A stretch of 64,000 nt of DNA from a bacterium (GCA_004321715.1 SGYN01000003.1:1-64000), one strand, 5' to 3'; shown: positions 26,487-36,295, numbered from the stretch's first letter. Notes: generated by a model from the sequence alone, not told the origin. Program-made: numbers and translations.

Positions 26487-27503
26487 ATGAAACATATTAA
26501 TATTACCATTGTTGCATTTATCTTTTGTATTTCATGCGAATCAACTCATCCCCAGATCGAAATATCTGGGTATACAATGGGAACCACCTATAATATTAAA
26601 ATTATTTCGAATAATAGAGATGGGGATTATAAAATTGAGCTAAAAGAACAAATTGATTCAATTTTAATCAGTATAAATAATCAGATGTCTACCTATTTAT
26701 TTAATAGCGAAATATCCACATTCAATAATAAAGAATCCAACTTGCCATTTCAAATTTCGGATGAATTCTCATATGTGATTGAACGTGCTTTACATTGGGC
26801 AAAAGAAACAGAGGGGGCGTTTGATATCACATTGGTTCCTTTATTATATCTCTGGGGTTTTGGCCCTGGACAAAAAGGTGGATTAAAAAATATGTTCCCT
26901 GATGAAAAGACTATTGAAAATAGAAAAATTCATATGGGTTATGATAAATTATTTATCAATAAAAACTATCTTGAAAAAACAGACCCTTTCATAAAAATTG
27001 ATTTAAATGCTATAGCAAAAGGTTTTGGGGTCGATGCTATTTGCCAATTTCTTAGTTCAAAAGGAATGAATAATTATATGGTTGAAATTGGTGGAGAAGT
27101 ACGCTGTTCAGGATATAACCGAAAAAAAAATCCTTGGATGATTGCTGTTGAAAATCCAGAAAATGATAATGAGTTAAACTGGGCGGTACCTCTAAATAAT
27201 ATGTCAATGGCCACTTCAGGTGATTATAGAAATTATTACGAAATTGATAACGAAAGATATTCACACGAAATTGATCCTAGATCCGGGTATCCGGCTCGGA
27301 CTGACATAGCCTCTGCAACTGTTGTGACTTCACAATGTATTGATGCTGATGCTCTAGCAACAGCGTTAATTATATTAGGCATAGATAAAGCCATACAGCT
27401 GATAGAAGACACAAGTAATACAGAAGCTTTTTTAATTATTCGAAAAGATAAAGGCGTCTATGAAACAATTAGAAGTAGCGGAATGAAAATAAAAAAACTA
27501 TAG
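26487..27503 (+). CDS. apbE: ApbE-family FAD:protein FMN transferase (lipoprotein)
   Basis: A 338-residue exported lipoprotein (signal to lipobox CISC near residue 15) that transfers FMN from FAD to threonine in targets such as NqrB/NqrC/RnfG. Family blocks: YTMGTTYNIKI near residue 29, GAFDITLVPLLYLWGFG, KIDLNAIAKGFGVD, YMVEIGGEVRCSG and SHEIDPRSGYPARTDIASATVV, the last holding metal and flavin contacts. No Nqr or Rnf gene is in the window. It converges with the DUF1080 gene, and both end in the shared 6-base CTATAG. Confidence 0.92.
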   Translation: MKHINITIVAFIFCISCESTHPQIEISGYTMGTTYNIKIISNNRDGDYKIELKEQIDSILISINNQMSTYLFNSEISTFNNKESNLPFQISDEFSYVIERALHWAKETEGAFDITLVPLLYLWGFGPGQKGGLKNMFPDEKTIENRKIHMGYDKLFINKNYLEKTDPFIKIDLNAIAKGFGVDAICQFLSSKGMNNYMVEIGGEVRCSGYNRKKNPWMIAVENPENDNELNWAVPLNNMSMATSGDYRNYYEIDNERYSHEIDPRSGYPARTDIASATVVTSQCIDADALATALIILGIDKAIQLIEDTSNTEAFLIIRKDKGVYETIRSSGMKIKKL

Positions 27504-28157
27504 TTCTCGAATTTTAATATTACGATACCAAACCTCTTCCCCATGGTGTTGAAGGCCTATATGACCTGTATTTTCTTTAGCAAACAATGGCATACTAGCA
27601 AATTTGCTATTTGCTATTAAACCCCTCACCTCCTCGCTACCATGCTCATAATTAAGAATTTTTGTTCCATTCAACCAATGCTCAACTTGGTTGCTTCTCA
27701 CAATAATCCTTGCTTCATTAAACTCACCTACTTTTTTTGATACGTCTTGTATCGGCGCAATAAGATCGTATAACGCTCCCGCAGAAGTAACATTTCTTTT
27801 TCCATCATGGTGAGCTGTATTATCTAAAACCTGCATCTCTGGTGCGGTTTGCCAAATATAGTCGCCTTCTTCTGTAGCAAAGTAAAATATACCACTGTTG
27901 CCACTAGGTGAAACCTTCCATTCTAATACTAATTCAAAATCTTTGTATGTCTTTTTTGTTATAATATCAATCTTATTTCCACCAACAATTGTCTTCAATG
28001 TACTGTTTTTTAATGACCATCCATCAAAAGGGAAATCATTTTGCTTGAAACCTCGCCAATGTGAGACATCTTTTCCATCAAATAAAGTAGTCCAATTGTT
28101 TTGCTGGTTAGTACAATTCATAAATAAAAATAAAAAACAAAGTGTAGTTTTTTTCAT
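27498..28157 (-). CDS. DUF1080 / 3-keto-disaccharide hydrolase-domain lipoprotein
   Basis: A 219-residue lipoprotein (lipobox FMNC near residue 15) with one concanavalin-like DUF1080 domain: NNWTTLFDGKDVSHWRGF, FELVLEWKVSPSGNSGIFYF, PEMQVLDNTAHHDG, FNEARIIVRSNQVEHWLNG and GHIGLQHHGEEVWYRNIKIREL. Characterised members hydrolyse 3-keto-glycosides, products of Gfo/Idh/MocA-type glycoside 3-dehydrogenases, two of which are encoded in this same unit. It is the last gene of that unit, 31 bases after the truncated paralogue. Confidence 0.87.
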   Translation of the reverse strand: MKKTTLCFLFLFMNCTNQQNNWTTLFDGKDVSHWRGFKQNDFPFDGWSLKNSTLKTIVGGNKIDIITKKTYKDFELVLEWKVSPSGNSGIFYFATEEGDYIWQTAPEMQVLDNTAHHDGKRNVTSAGALYDLIAPIQDVSKKVGEFNEARIIVRSNQVEHWLNGTKILNYEHGSEEVRGLIANSKFASMPLFAKENTGHIGLQHHGEEVWYRNIKIREL

Positions 28158-28188
28158 AGATCTCCTTTAGATATAAATATAATAGTAT

Positions 28189-28434
28189 TTATTTGGCTCC
28201 TGATTCTAATTCTTTAATTAAAATATTTTTGAATGATACTTTAGTATCCCAATCATGGTTTTGTATACCAATGTATCCTTCATCTGAAAAATCTTTCACC
28301 TTTCCTTTTGGAAATGCGTTCCAATCATTAACCAATTCTCCATTTAATGTTTTTAATAAGTTAGTATATCCTATTGTGTTTTGCTGTGCGCAAGCAAAAG
28401 CAAAAAGTATCAAGGTTATATATAGCTTATTCAT
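28189..28434 (-). pseudogene. Internally deleted DUF1080 lipoprotein (signal plus C-terminal strands only)
   Basis: 81 codons with a good lipoprotein signal (MNKLYITLILFAFACAQQN), about 35 residues of linker, then EGYIGIQNHDWDTKVSFKNILIKEL. That last part equals the final strands of a DUF1080 domain (compare GHIGLQHHGEEVWYRNIKIREL in the next gene). The middle about 130 residues of the domain are missing, yet the frame is open and the start overlaps the upstream oxidoreductase stop by four bases (ATGA). It may be a decaying copy or a short expressed protein; the domain cannot fold as usual. Confidence 0.65.
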
Positions 28435-29681
28435 CTATTTTTTGGATTCCACTCTCCCTTAGCAACTGATGGAACGTAAATGTCTAGATCAGCAGGCGGG
28501 AAAGCAATTGTCTTTCCTTGTTCTGCGCTCATGTATGCGGTCATTAATAATTCAGTTACATTCAATCCATCATCAAAATTTTCATCGGGTCTTTTACCAG
28601 CCAAAAAAGATTCAACCATGTGTCTATTTTCAGCGGTATAGCCATAAGCTTCAGCTTCATTGCTTACTACCGGCATTCCACCAGATTCAGCATTTTGCTT
28701 TTCAACTAAATCTTCACCAGCAGAACCAACAACTTCTCGACTAAAAAATACCTTTAGGTCAGGATCTAGCGTGTTGACAAACATAGAATATTCTGGGCCA
28801 AACAATTCCATACTTAATCGTAACCCCTCCCCAACAAAACACCATGATGTTGTCGTTTCTACAATCAGTTTTTCTCCATCTTCATCTAAATATTCAATTA
28901 GTGATCTTGCAAAATCTTCAGATGGTTTCTTTGAATAATCTGTTTTTCCGCCACTGTTTTTAGATAAAATGTCAGCATATTTTGGGCGTTGCCATTTTAA
29001 GCAATCTGTGTGTGCGCTGACGCTTATCGGTTTTATTGAATCTCTAGGTTTCCCTGGTTCAGTCAACATAAACCGTGCTTCTTCTACGGAATGACACATC
29101 ATATCATTTAAAACACCGCCACCCTGTAATTCTCCTTCCCAAAACCATGGCATATGTGGTCCACTGTGTTCTTCGGCTGCACGGGCTAGGAAAGGCCTAC
29201 CTGTAGTAGCCGCTCCACGAGCCCATATAATTTCTTTTCCTCTAGTTATAGATGGCGAAAACACCTGGTTTTCCAAGTAGCCATCTAACAAATCTACACT
29301 TTGAGTCAATTCCAAAACTTTTTTTGCTTCTGCAACATTTCTACCAAGTGGTTTTTCACATGTAACGCCGATTAATTCCCCTTTTCCACTTTTAATTGCA
29401 TTAGCGATTTCTTCAAATGTATCAATCCTGGCAAAATTAGGGGAACAAACCCATAAAGCATTAATACTTGGGTCTTCTATCATCTCCGTTATAGTATCAT
29501 ATGCTTTGGCTGGACCCAGGCCTAGATTATTAGCTAGATCAGCTGTTTCTTCAGCTGATTGCTTTGTTTTTGACATTACACCAAGAACATCTACATCACG
29601 CACGCTTATTAGCGATTGAATATGAAACCGTGATATAAAGCCACCCCCAATGAATCCAATTCCTAAACGTTTACGATCCAT
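28431..29681 (-). CDS. Gfo/Idh/MocA-family oxidoreductase
   Basis: A 416-residue NAD(P)-dependent sugar-type dehydrogenase. The Rossmann motif is GIGFIGGGFISRFHIQSL at the N-terminus, and the catalytic-lysine region is GVTCEKPLGRNVAEAKKVLEL (family EKP). The Asp/His block of the C-domain is likely GGVLNDMMCHSVEEARFM. No signal peptide. It overlaps the truncated DUF1080 gene (4 bases) and follows the MFS gene by 5. With the DUF1080 hydrolase it would fit a route through 3-keto-glycosides; the substrate is inferred. Confidence 0.88.
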   Translation of the reverse strand: MDRKRLGIGFIGGGFISRFHIQSLISVRDVDVLGVMSKTKQSAEETADLANNLGLGPAKAYDTITEMIEDPSINALWVCSPNFARIDTFEEIANAIKSGKGELIGVTCEKPLGRNVAEAKKVLELTQSVDLLDGYLENQVFSPSITRGKEIIWARGAATTGRPFLARAAEEHSGPHMPWFWEGELQGGGVLNDMMCHSVEEARFMLTEPGKPRDSIKPISVSAHTDCLKWQRPKYADILSKNSGGKTDYSKKPSEDFARSLIEYLDEDGEKLIVETTTSWCFVGEGLRLSMELFGPEYSMFVNTLDPDLKVFFSREVVGSAGEDLVEKQNAESGGMPVVSNEAEAYGYTAENRHMVESFLAGKRPDENFDDGLNVTELLMTAYMSAEQGKTIAFPPADLDIYVPSVAKGEWNPKNR

Positions 29682-29686
29682 ATATT

Positions 29687-30901
29687 TTAAACCCCCTTTA
29701 AATCTTCCTCTGTCACTTTTGGATCATCTCGAAAGAATGCCAAAAATACAAATCCCATAATAATACATAATGTTGCTGGAACTAGGAAGAATTGCCACCA
29801 GATAGTTTCACCAGAGGGCGTCTTAAACGTATCCCAAACATATCCAGTAAACAATGTTCCAAGATAATTCCCCATTCCCCATGTCGCGAAGATAAACAAA
29901 GCTTGAGCTGAGGCGCGCATATCATCAGAAGCTTTTTTATTGGTGTAAATATTTCCTGTTACCATGAAAAATGCATAACCAATTCCATGCAACGAAAGCG
30001 CTGCAACGATTACCGGCAAACTCGGCACCATAAATAAAAGATATCGTAACGGCCATGCCATTATTCCAATAAACATTGTCCAGCGAATACCAATTTTCTT
30101 TATGGCTACATGTAATAGAAAAGTTAATACTAGAACCTCAGAAATTTGAGCAACCGTTTTGGTTGCTGTCAACCAAGCTTCAGTTGCTCCCATATCTAAT
30201 AAGAACGGTCCCGTAGGAATATAATAGAATTGCATTTCCGTTGTCACCACAAATGCAACTAACATAAAAATTAAAAAATTTCTATCTTTTAGCATTCCAA
30301 AGGCTTTAATAAAAGCGAGAGGATCTTGTGAATCTTTGATAGGTTTTGTCTTAGGCAGTGAAAAGCTATACACCCCCATGATAGCAGAAACCGCAGCAGC
30401 AATTACAAGTAGATCACTCATATCAGTTAGGTTTTCAGTCTGCCAATTACTTCTGATAAAAGTAACAATCCAACCGATGGCAATCCAACCGATGGCACCC
30501 CAAACTCTAATCTTACCAAACTCTTCATCAGCATTTCCCAGATGTCGAAAGCAAATAGAGTTTGTTAAAACTAGCGTTGGTGCATAAAGAAGACAATGCC
30601 CCATCATATACCACCACATTGGAGCAAACTCTGTTTGAATAGCTGTTTGATAAAGAAGAAAAGCTCCTAAGATGTGAGCGATGCCAAGAAATTGCTGGGA
30701 TTGCATTAAACGGTCAGCTACTTGTCCACCAATAAACGGTGCAAGAATACACGAAAGCCACATACAGCCATAAATTCCTGCAATCTCAGATCCAGAAAAT
30801 CCAATTTTTTCTAGATGCGCACCTAAGGCAGTTGTCCAAGCCCCCCAGATAGCATATTGCAAAAACATCATGATGCCAAAACGTATTTTTAAGTTACCCA
30901 T
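29687..30901 (-). CDS. MFS transporter, nucleoside:H+ symporter (NHS) family
   Basis: A 404-residue protein with about 12 hydrophobic helices. Its start (LKIRFGIMMFLQYAIWGAWTTALGAHL) and the HLGNADEEFGKIRVWGAIGW region after helix 4 match the NHS family typified by NupG/XapB. In many heterotrophs such genes sit among sugar dehydrogenases, as here, so a sugar or glycoside rather than nucleoside substrate is likely. A perfect 15-base tandem duplication (30466-30495) doubles the residues AIGWI within a helix. Spacing is 27 bases from the upstream and 5 from the downstream oxidoreductase. Confidence 0.85.
   Translation of the reverse strand: MGNLKIRFGIMMFLQYAIWGAWTTALGAHLEKIGFSGSEIAGIYGCMWLSCILAPFIGGQVADRLMQSQQFLGIAHILGAFLLYQTAIQTEFAPMWWYMMGHCLLYAPTLVLTNSICFRHLGNADEEFGKIRVWGAIGWIAIGWIVTFIRSNWQTENLTDMSDLLVIAAAVSAIMGVYSFSLPKTKPIKDSQDPLAFIKAFGMLKDRNFLIFMLVAFVVTTEMQFYYIPTGPFLLDMGATEAWLTATKTVAQISEVLVLTFLLHVAIKKIGIRWTMFIGIMAWPLRYLLFMVPSLPVIVAALSLHGIGYAFFMVTGNIYTNKKASDDMRASAQALFIFATWGMGNYLGTLFTGYVWDTFKTPSGETIWWQFFLVPATLCIIMGFVFLAFFRDDPKVTEEDLKGV
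30466..30495. repeat. Perfect 15-bp tandem duplication inside the MFS transporter gene
   Basis: CAATCCAACCGATGG occurs twice without a gap (30466-30480 and 30481-30495). On the coding (minus) strand this gives AIGWIAIGWI in a membrane helix, preserving frame and adding five residues or reflecting an old in-helix duplication. Confidence 0.95.
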
Positions 30902-30928
30902 TTTAATTATCCTCCGTAAATATGGTTT

Positions 30929-32596
30929 TTAAACGATACGTTTTTTTATAGGGTCCCACTCAACTCTACGGCCCTGCAAATAAGACTCCGTAGCCATGTG
31001 GCAAGCCACCGCTTCTTCAAAACCTTCTTCAATATTACAGCGCGGTTGGCCGCCATTACGTACACAGTCTAACCAATCCGCTACGTGTAGATGCGTAGGG
31101 TCAACCCGTTTACCTTCTTTATAAGTATATACTAAGCCCTTTTGAGCAAAATATTTTGCTGTTGCAGAAGTTACTCCATCAACATCTTTCGATCCTGGAG
31201 AATATGCAAACATTGGGAGCGCAGTATTAATAATTCCATCAGCAATCTTTTGTTTATATCTTGTAGAATATGGATCGGGTGTAACTGTTAATCCGCTACC
31301 AACCTCCATTGTTGCATCATGACCCATAAACTTTTTACCACGATAATTACTATTGGTTAATGTCGCGCTATATATAACTGTCAAATTCCTATCAGGATAT
31401 TCCAAGATAGTTTGAAAGTTATCAGGGACATCTCTTTCATGCTTGATAAGATCAGGAAAGTTTTCTTTTGTATAACGATAAATTCCGCCGGATGATGATG
31501 CGGTTTTAGGGATTCCAAGATCCATAATTTGATTTACTGCATCAAAATCGTGTGAAAACAAATCTCCCGATAAACCTGTTCCGTAATCATACCAGCAACG
31601 CCACCTAAAATATCTTTCTAGGTTAAAGGGAACTTTATTTGGCGCTGGTCCTTGCCAGCGGTCCCAATCTAATGATTTAGGGTTGGCAAAAAGATCCTTT
31701 GAAACATACTTTTGTCCATAATCTTCAATCGAATTCCACTGTATGGGATATACCCAGGCACCACCTGGAGAATTACGATTGGTTGTTATTTCTACGAGGG
31801 TAACAGGCCCAAGAATATCATTATCAATTATTTCTTTAGCTTTTTCATGGCTGGCAGCAGCTCGACTATGATGACCCAACTGTAATTTCATTTTACTACC
31901 ATTAAACGAATCGTACATAGCCTGGGCTTCTTCCATAGTCCGGGTCATACATTTTTCAACATACACATGTTTTCCTGCCCGCTCTGCATCTATCGCTATT
32001 TTTGAATGCCAATGGTCTGGCGTGGTGATTATAACTGCATCAATATCATCGCTGGCTAGCATATCTTGATAATCAAGATATGCTTTAGCAGGTTCTGTTT
32101 GTGGTTGCACTCCGTTTGGTCGCACTGGCGCTATTGATGCTGCAACCCCTTGGTCTCTTCTTGTAGAAAACACATCACATACGCCTGTAAGGGCGACATT
32201 CAAATCTTCTTGTTGTAAATACGTTTCAAAACGTTTATCAAGCTTGTTTTTTTGTGACGCAGCTTTTGCTTTGGCAGCCCATTCAGGATTTCCAAAGCCT
32301 GCTGCTTTCAAATCTTGCGCACCTCTCCAACCGTAGCCAACAACTCCTAAACGAATAAGATCGCCTGGTTTTCTATTTTTCAAAACTGCGGGGGCTTTCT
32401 TTCTTAGAGAAAGTTCTTCCATAATTTCCCCATTGCGCATTTTGTCCAGAGCTTTTTTCTTATAATAATTCCATAAATAAAGAAGTACTGCTGGGACAGC
32501 TGTTAATCCTTTTATTATATCACGACGTTCAAATTGTAATTTAGAATCATGCTTTGATGATCTTTGGTTAGTTTTTTCAGAATTTTTTTCTGACAT
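30929..32596 (-). CDS. Gfo/Idh/MocA-family oxidoreductase with Tat-like N-terminus
   Basis: A 555-residue protein. Its N-terminal 60 residues carry a twin-arginine-like signal (FERRDIIKGLTAVPAVLLYLW), suggesting export of a folded, cofactor-loaded enzyme to the periplasm or its anchoring there. The Rossmann motif is LGVVGYGWRGAQDLKAAG. The active-site block is GKHVYVEKCMTRTMEEAQAM, where the EKP signature reads EKC. The C-domain shows YDYGTGLSGDLFSHDFDAVNQIM. It is co-directional with DoxX (24 bases upstream) and the MFS gene. Confidence 0.85.
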   Translation of the reverse strand: MSEKNSEKTNQRSSKHDSKLQFERRDIIKGLTAVPAVLLYLWNYYKKKALDKMRNGEIMEELSLRKKAPAVLKNRKPGDLIRLGVVGYGWRGAQDLKAAGFGNPEWAAKAKAASQKNKLDKRFETYLQQEDLNVALTGVCDVFSTRRDQGVAASIAPVRPNGVQPQTEPAKAYLDYQDMLASDDIDAVIITTPDHWHSKIAIDAERAGKHVYVEKCMTRTMEEAQAMYDSFNGSKMKLQLGHHSRAAASHEKAKEIIDNDILGPVTLVEITTNRNSPGGAWVYPIQWNSIEDYGQKYVSKDLFANPKSLDWDRWQGPAPNKVPFNLERYFRWRCWYDYGTGLSGDLFSHDFDAVNQIMDLGIPKTASSSGGIYRYTKENFPDLIKHERDVPDNFQTILEYPDRNLTVIYSATLTNSNYRGKKFMGHDATMEVGSGLTVTPDPYSTRYKQKIADGIINTALPMFAYSPGSKDVDGVTSATAKYFAQKGLVYTYKEGKRVDPTHLHVADWLDCVRNGGQPRCNIEEGFEEAVACHMATESYLQGRRVEWDPIKKRIV

Positions 32597-32620
32597 AAAA
32601 TGCTCCTTTATGTTTTATGC

Positions 32621-33112
32621 TTAATCTTTTTGCAAAAACTTATCTAATCCTGTTATATGGCTGGTGGGAAACATGGCAAGAACAAATAATGCACACGCCT
32701 CAATTAAATTTTTATCAATAATTAAATAACTTCCTTCTGGGGGCTTTGAATACTCTAGGCCTACTAATGGCGGATGAAATAAATAATATAAACAAATGAG
32801 ACCTCCTCCTGCAATGGCTCCCCATCGGGAAAAAAGTCCCAGCATGAGGCTTAAGCCAATTAATGTAAGACCCCACATATTAAGCGTATCTACAAATCCT
32901 AAAATATTGGGGTTTGTAACCATCCATTTTGCCACCCCTGAAAATATCCACTTGGAATCCAATAGGTAAGCTGCTGAAGTCCAGTTTGAATTTGACAATT
33001 TTGCCATCCCCTCATATAGTAAATGCCATCCGATAAATAATCTAAGTAACGATAAGCTAACTAATTGATATTGAGTATAGTCAGTCGTAACTGAATTAAA
33101 TCTATTATTCAT
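32621..33112 (-). CDS. DoxX-family membrane protein
   Basis: A 163-residue protein with four hydrophobic helices; motifs LSLLRLFIGWHLLYEGMAKL, WGLTLIGLSLMLGLFSRWGAIAGGGLICLYYLFHPP and NLIEACALFVLAMFP are those of the DoxX/TQO-small family. The ATG at 33110-33112 is preferred because GGAAGG lies 6 bases upstream; an earlier TTG (33130) would only add MRGRII, translated from the ribosome-binding site. It opens the glycoside unit and is divergent from the GH3 gene with about 200 bases between. Confidence 0.82.
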   Translation of the reverse strand: MNNRFNSVTTDYTQYQLVSLSLLRLFIGWHLLYEGMAKLSNSNWTSAAYLLDSKWIFSGVAKWMVTNPNILGFVDTLNMWGLTLIGLSLMLGLFSRWGAIAGGGLICLYYLFHPPLVGLEYSKPPEGSYLIIDKNLIEACALFVLAMFPTSHITGLDKFLQKD

Positions 33113-33311
33113 TATGATCCTTCCTCGCAAGTGTAATTAATGCTACCAGCTATAGCACGCTAGATTATAATGAAGATTCTCGACAAATGCAAATATGCAA
33201 GATTAATAAAGATGAAATTATTTATTGCTATTTACTAATATAGAACACCAATTTAAAAACACTGTTTTGTAACTTATTTAAAGATTCTATAATTATGGAA
33301 GGGACTAACCT

Positions 33312-35246
33312 GTGCTTTTATATATGAAAAATAATACTTTGATTCTAATCGTAATGCTTATTTTATTTTCATGCCAATCAAATGATGCGTCTAAGACAAA
33401 ATCTGATGATAATTATTCAACAATAATTAATGAAAAATTAATTGATAGATCTCTAGAGACTCCTAGTGATAGTGCTTTATACAAGAACCCTGATTTACCA
33501 GTTATGGATCGAGTGCGTGATCTAATGAGCTATATGACAATGGATGAAAAGATCGGACAAATGACTCAAGTAGAAAGAAAGTTTCTTGATGGGGATGAAA
33601 ATATATCAAAATATTTTCTAGGATCTCTATTAAGTGGCGGAGGATCTGCACCTAAAAAGAATTTCGCTAAGTCTTGGGCAGATATGTATGATAGGTTCCA
33701 AAAAGCTGCACTATCTACAAGGCTCGGGATTCCAATTATATATGGCGTAGATGCTGTTCATGGGCATAATAATGTAATCGGAGCCACTATATTCCCTCAT
33801 CATATTGGTCTAGGGTGTACAAATAACCCAAAAATAGTAGAAGATGTTTATCGAGCAACAGCTGTTGAAGTTGCTGCAACTGGTATAGATTGGAATTTCG
33901 CGCCTTGCCTTGCAGTGCCAAGAGATGAAAGATGGGGGCGCACCTATGAAGGCTTTGGCGAAACCCCAGAAATTGTTAAATCTATGGCTGCTGCGGCTGT
34001 GCAGGGACTACAAACAGATGATTTAAAAGGCCAAACAAGCGTTTTAGCAACTGCAAAACATTTCCTTGGAGATGGAGGTACAACTTGGGGAACTGGACTT
34101 GATAAAAAGATGGATCATGGTGATACAAAGGTAAGCGATCAAGAAATGAGGGAAATACATCTCACTGGATACTTACCAGCTCTGGAAGCCGGGGTAGGGT
34201 CCATCATGCCATCTTATAGTAAGGTCAATGGAACATATATGCATATAAATAAAGATTTATTAAACGGTCTTTTAAAAACAGAGCTTGGCTTTAAAGGTTT
34301 TATAGTTTCTGATTGGGCGGCTCTTGAAAGAATGGTTGGGCACCCTGATTATAAGAAAAATATTGTTACGGGTATTAATGCTGGAATAGATATGGTAATG
34401 GTACCTGGTGCAGTACCTGATGGAAACGAGAGTTACCAAAATTTTATCAACTTGTTAACTGAATCAATTAAAGAGGGATTAATTAGTGAAGATAGAATAA
34501 ATGATGCAGTGGCAAGAATACTAAAAATAAAGTTTGAAATAGGCCTTTTTGAAAAACCTTTTGCAGACCGAAGTCTTCTAAGTAAAGTAGGGTCTAAAGA
34601 ACACAGAGCAATAGCTAGAGATGCTGTTAAGCAGTCCCTCGTTGTTTTAAAAAATAATGGGGTATTACCCATATCAAAAGATCTAGGTCAAATCCATGTT
34701 GCTGGTAAAAATGCTGATGACCTAGGAAATCAATGCGGTGGATGGACAATTACTTGGCAAGGGGAGAGTGGTCCTCTAACAAAAGGAACTACCATCTACG
34801 AGGCAACACAAGTTGCAGTTAGTTCTTTTACTAACGTTACATATTCGAAGGATGGTTCTGGAGCGAAGGGTGCAAATGTTGGTATCGTTGTAGTAGGCGA
34901 AACTCCATATTCTGAAATGATGGGAGACAAAGAATCATTATATCTTGATAAAAAAGATTTAAAAGCTATTGAGAATGTAAGAAAAGCAGGAATTCCTGTG
35001 GTGGTGGTTATAGTTTCAGGCCGACCATTAATAATTGAAGATGAAGTTGACAAATGGGATGGGTTAATTGCTGCATGGCTACCAGGTTCCGAAGGCAAGG
35101 GTGTTACCGACGTTTTATTTGGTGACTATAATCCAACAGGTAGACTTTCAGTAAGTTGGCCTAGGAACATGGATCAGATTCCAATCAATTTTGGTGATGA
35201 AATGTATGATCCGCTTTTTGAGTATGGTTTTGGCTTAAGTTATTAA
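33312..35246 (+). CDS. Glycoside hydrolase family 3 (beta-glucosidase type) lipoprotein
   Basis: A 644-residue exported lipoprotein (lipobox LFSC near residue 25) cleaving beta-linked glucose units from the non-reducing end. The catalytic nucleophile is the Asp of [13 protein letters not shown] near residue 337. Substrate-site blocks include [41 protein letters not shown] and [12 protein letters not shown]. The second domain continues to FEYGFGLSY at the very C-terminus; there is no FnIII-like domain. The GTG at 33312 has AGGGA at 7 bases; an ATG 12 bases later (33324) is an alternative. It faces the DoxX/oxidoreductase unit. Confidence 0.93.
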   Translation: MLLYMKNNTLILIVMLILFSCQSNDASKTKSDDNYSTIINEKLIDRSLETPSDSALYKNPDLPVMDRVRDLMSYMTMDEKIGQMTQVERKFLDGDENISKYFLGSLLSGGGSAPKKNFAKSWADMYDRFQKAALSTRLGIPIIYGVDAVHGHNNVIGATIFPHHIGLGCTNNPKIVEDVYRATAVEVAATGIDWNFAPCLAVPRDERWGRTYEGFGETPEIVKSMAAAAVQGLQTDDLKGQTSVLATAKHFLGDGGTTWGTGLDKKMDHGDTKVSDQEMREIHLTGYLPALEAGVGSIMPSYSKVNGTYMHINKDLLNGLLKTELGFKGFIVSDWAALERMVGHPDYKKNIVTGINAGIDMVMVPGAVPDGNESYQNFINLLTESIKEGLISEDRINDAVARILKIKFEIGLFEKPFADRSLLSKVGSKEHRAIARDAVKQSLVVLKNNGVLPISKDLGQIHVAGKNADDLGNQCGGWTITWQGESGPLTKGTTIYEATQVAVSSFTNVTYSKDGSGAKGANVGIVVVGETPYSEMMGDKESLYLDKKDLKAIENVRKAGIPVVVVIVSGRPLIIEDEVDKWDGLIAAWLPGSEGKGVTDVLFGDYNPTGRLSVSWPRNMDQIPINFGDEMYDPLFEYGFGLSY

Positions 35247-35253
35247 ATCAATA

Positions 35254-35290
35254 TAAAAAAAACCCCAACCTTATGATTGGGGATTTTTAT
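35254..35290. terminator. Bidirectional terminator between GH3 and PorV-like genes
   Basis: CCCCAA (35263-35268), an 8-base loop, TTGGGG (35277-35282), with nine A before and ATTTTT after. It can end transcription from both sides, fitting its position between convergent genes. Confidence 0.85.
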
Positions 35291-35311
35291 AGCTAAATAT
35301 AAAAATATAAT

Positions 35312-36295
35312 TTACAACGTATATTGAACGCCGAATCTCATTACACTATCAAATACACCAAAATCAGTATATGAAACATCGACTCCTAGTCCGGCTAATT
35401 TAAAACCTACCCCTAAATTAATACCTGCTTCATCTGAAGGTGTTACATATCCAGCTCTAATATCCAACATGTTCATCAAACTGTACTCTACCCCAAGACG
35501 GTACGTTGTAAAATAATCCCGTGGACGCTCATTAACTACAGATACTGATAAGTTTTCTGCCATATCAGCGGAAACGCCCATTCTAAATGTTAACGGGAGT
35601 TCAAACTGTTCTTCCGCATACTTTAAACTTTCAGAAAAATTTCTAGCGCTCATAGCTACCATGAGATTTTTCCAGTCCATTTGATACATAAGTCCAAAAT
35701 CAAATGCGGTTGTATTCATCTTTAAATCTTCACTAGTTTTTCCAGCATCAGAAGATTCTGATGTAAGGTGCGCTGTGCCAAGATCTTCATTGGCAAATTT
35801 GATATGTAAACCAACGCTAAATCTATCTGTTGGAGCAAAAGCATATCCTAACCCCAAGACAGAAGCTGAAGGTTTAAACATATCGGTATCCACATATCCA
35901 GCATCATTGGTACTCCGAATAGTCCCTTGAATATCACCATAATCTACATTCATCATAGAAAACCCAAGAACACCGGCGTTGGATGCATAGGCAAAACCTA
36001 CAGCGTTATATGAAATATCCGCTATCCATTGTGTTTGACCAACAACCACATTCATGCCTTCTAGTCTTGCCATACCAGCAGGATTATAAAACAAAGATGA
36101 TGCTCCACCTGTTTTGGCGGTAATAGCATCTCCTAGAGCTGCGGCTCTAGCATCTGGCGAGAAGCTCAGAAATTTCATACCTGTCTGCGCTAATTTATCG
36201 GTACCAAGATCATCATCATCTTGAGCGACAACTAATGAGCACAATGCTGTTAGCATTAGAATGGGTATTAAATTAAATATATTTACTTTTTTCAT
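35312..36295 (-). CDS. PorV/UPF0164-like outer-membrane beta-barrel protein
   Basis: A 327-residue protein with a signal peptide (ending VVAQ at about 24). The mature N-terminus GMKFLSFSPDARAAALGDAITAKTGGASSLFYNPAGMARL is the signature of the PorV/FadL-like family. PorV shuttles cargo from the type IX secretion pore to the surface; paralogues are numerous in this group. The rest is barrel-like, ending MRFGVQYTL. It follows the secreted sorting-domain protein by 30 bases, forming the tail of a receptor/secreted protein/barrel trio. Confidence 0.82.
   Translation of the reverse strand: MKKVNIFNLIPILMLTALCSLVVAQDDDDLGTDKLAQTGMKFLSFSPDARAAALGDAITAKTGGASSLFYNPAGMARLEGMNVVVGQTQWIADISYNAVGFAYASNAGVLGFSMMNVDYGDIQGTIRSTNDAGYVDTDMFKPSASVLGLGYAFAPTDRFSVGLHIKFANEDLGTAHLTSESSDAGKTSEDLKMNTTAFDFGLMYQMDWKNLMVAMSARNFSESLKYAEEQFELPLTFRMGVSADMAENLSVSVVNERPRDYFTTYRLGVEYSLMNMLDIRAGYVTPSDEAGINLGVGFKLAGLGVDVSYTDFGVFDSVMRFGVQYTL

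Noticed and set aside
33312..35246. GH3 gene as truncated because it lacks the FnIII-like domain found in the relic at 25752
   Set aside because: GH3 enzymes of this size that end at the FEYGFGLSY region are common, and a normal stop and terminator follow.
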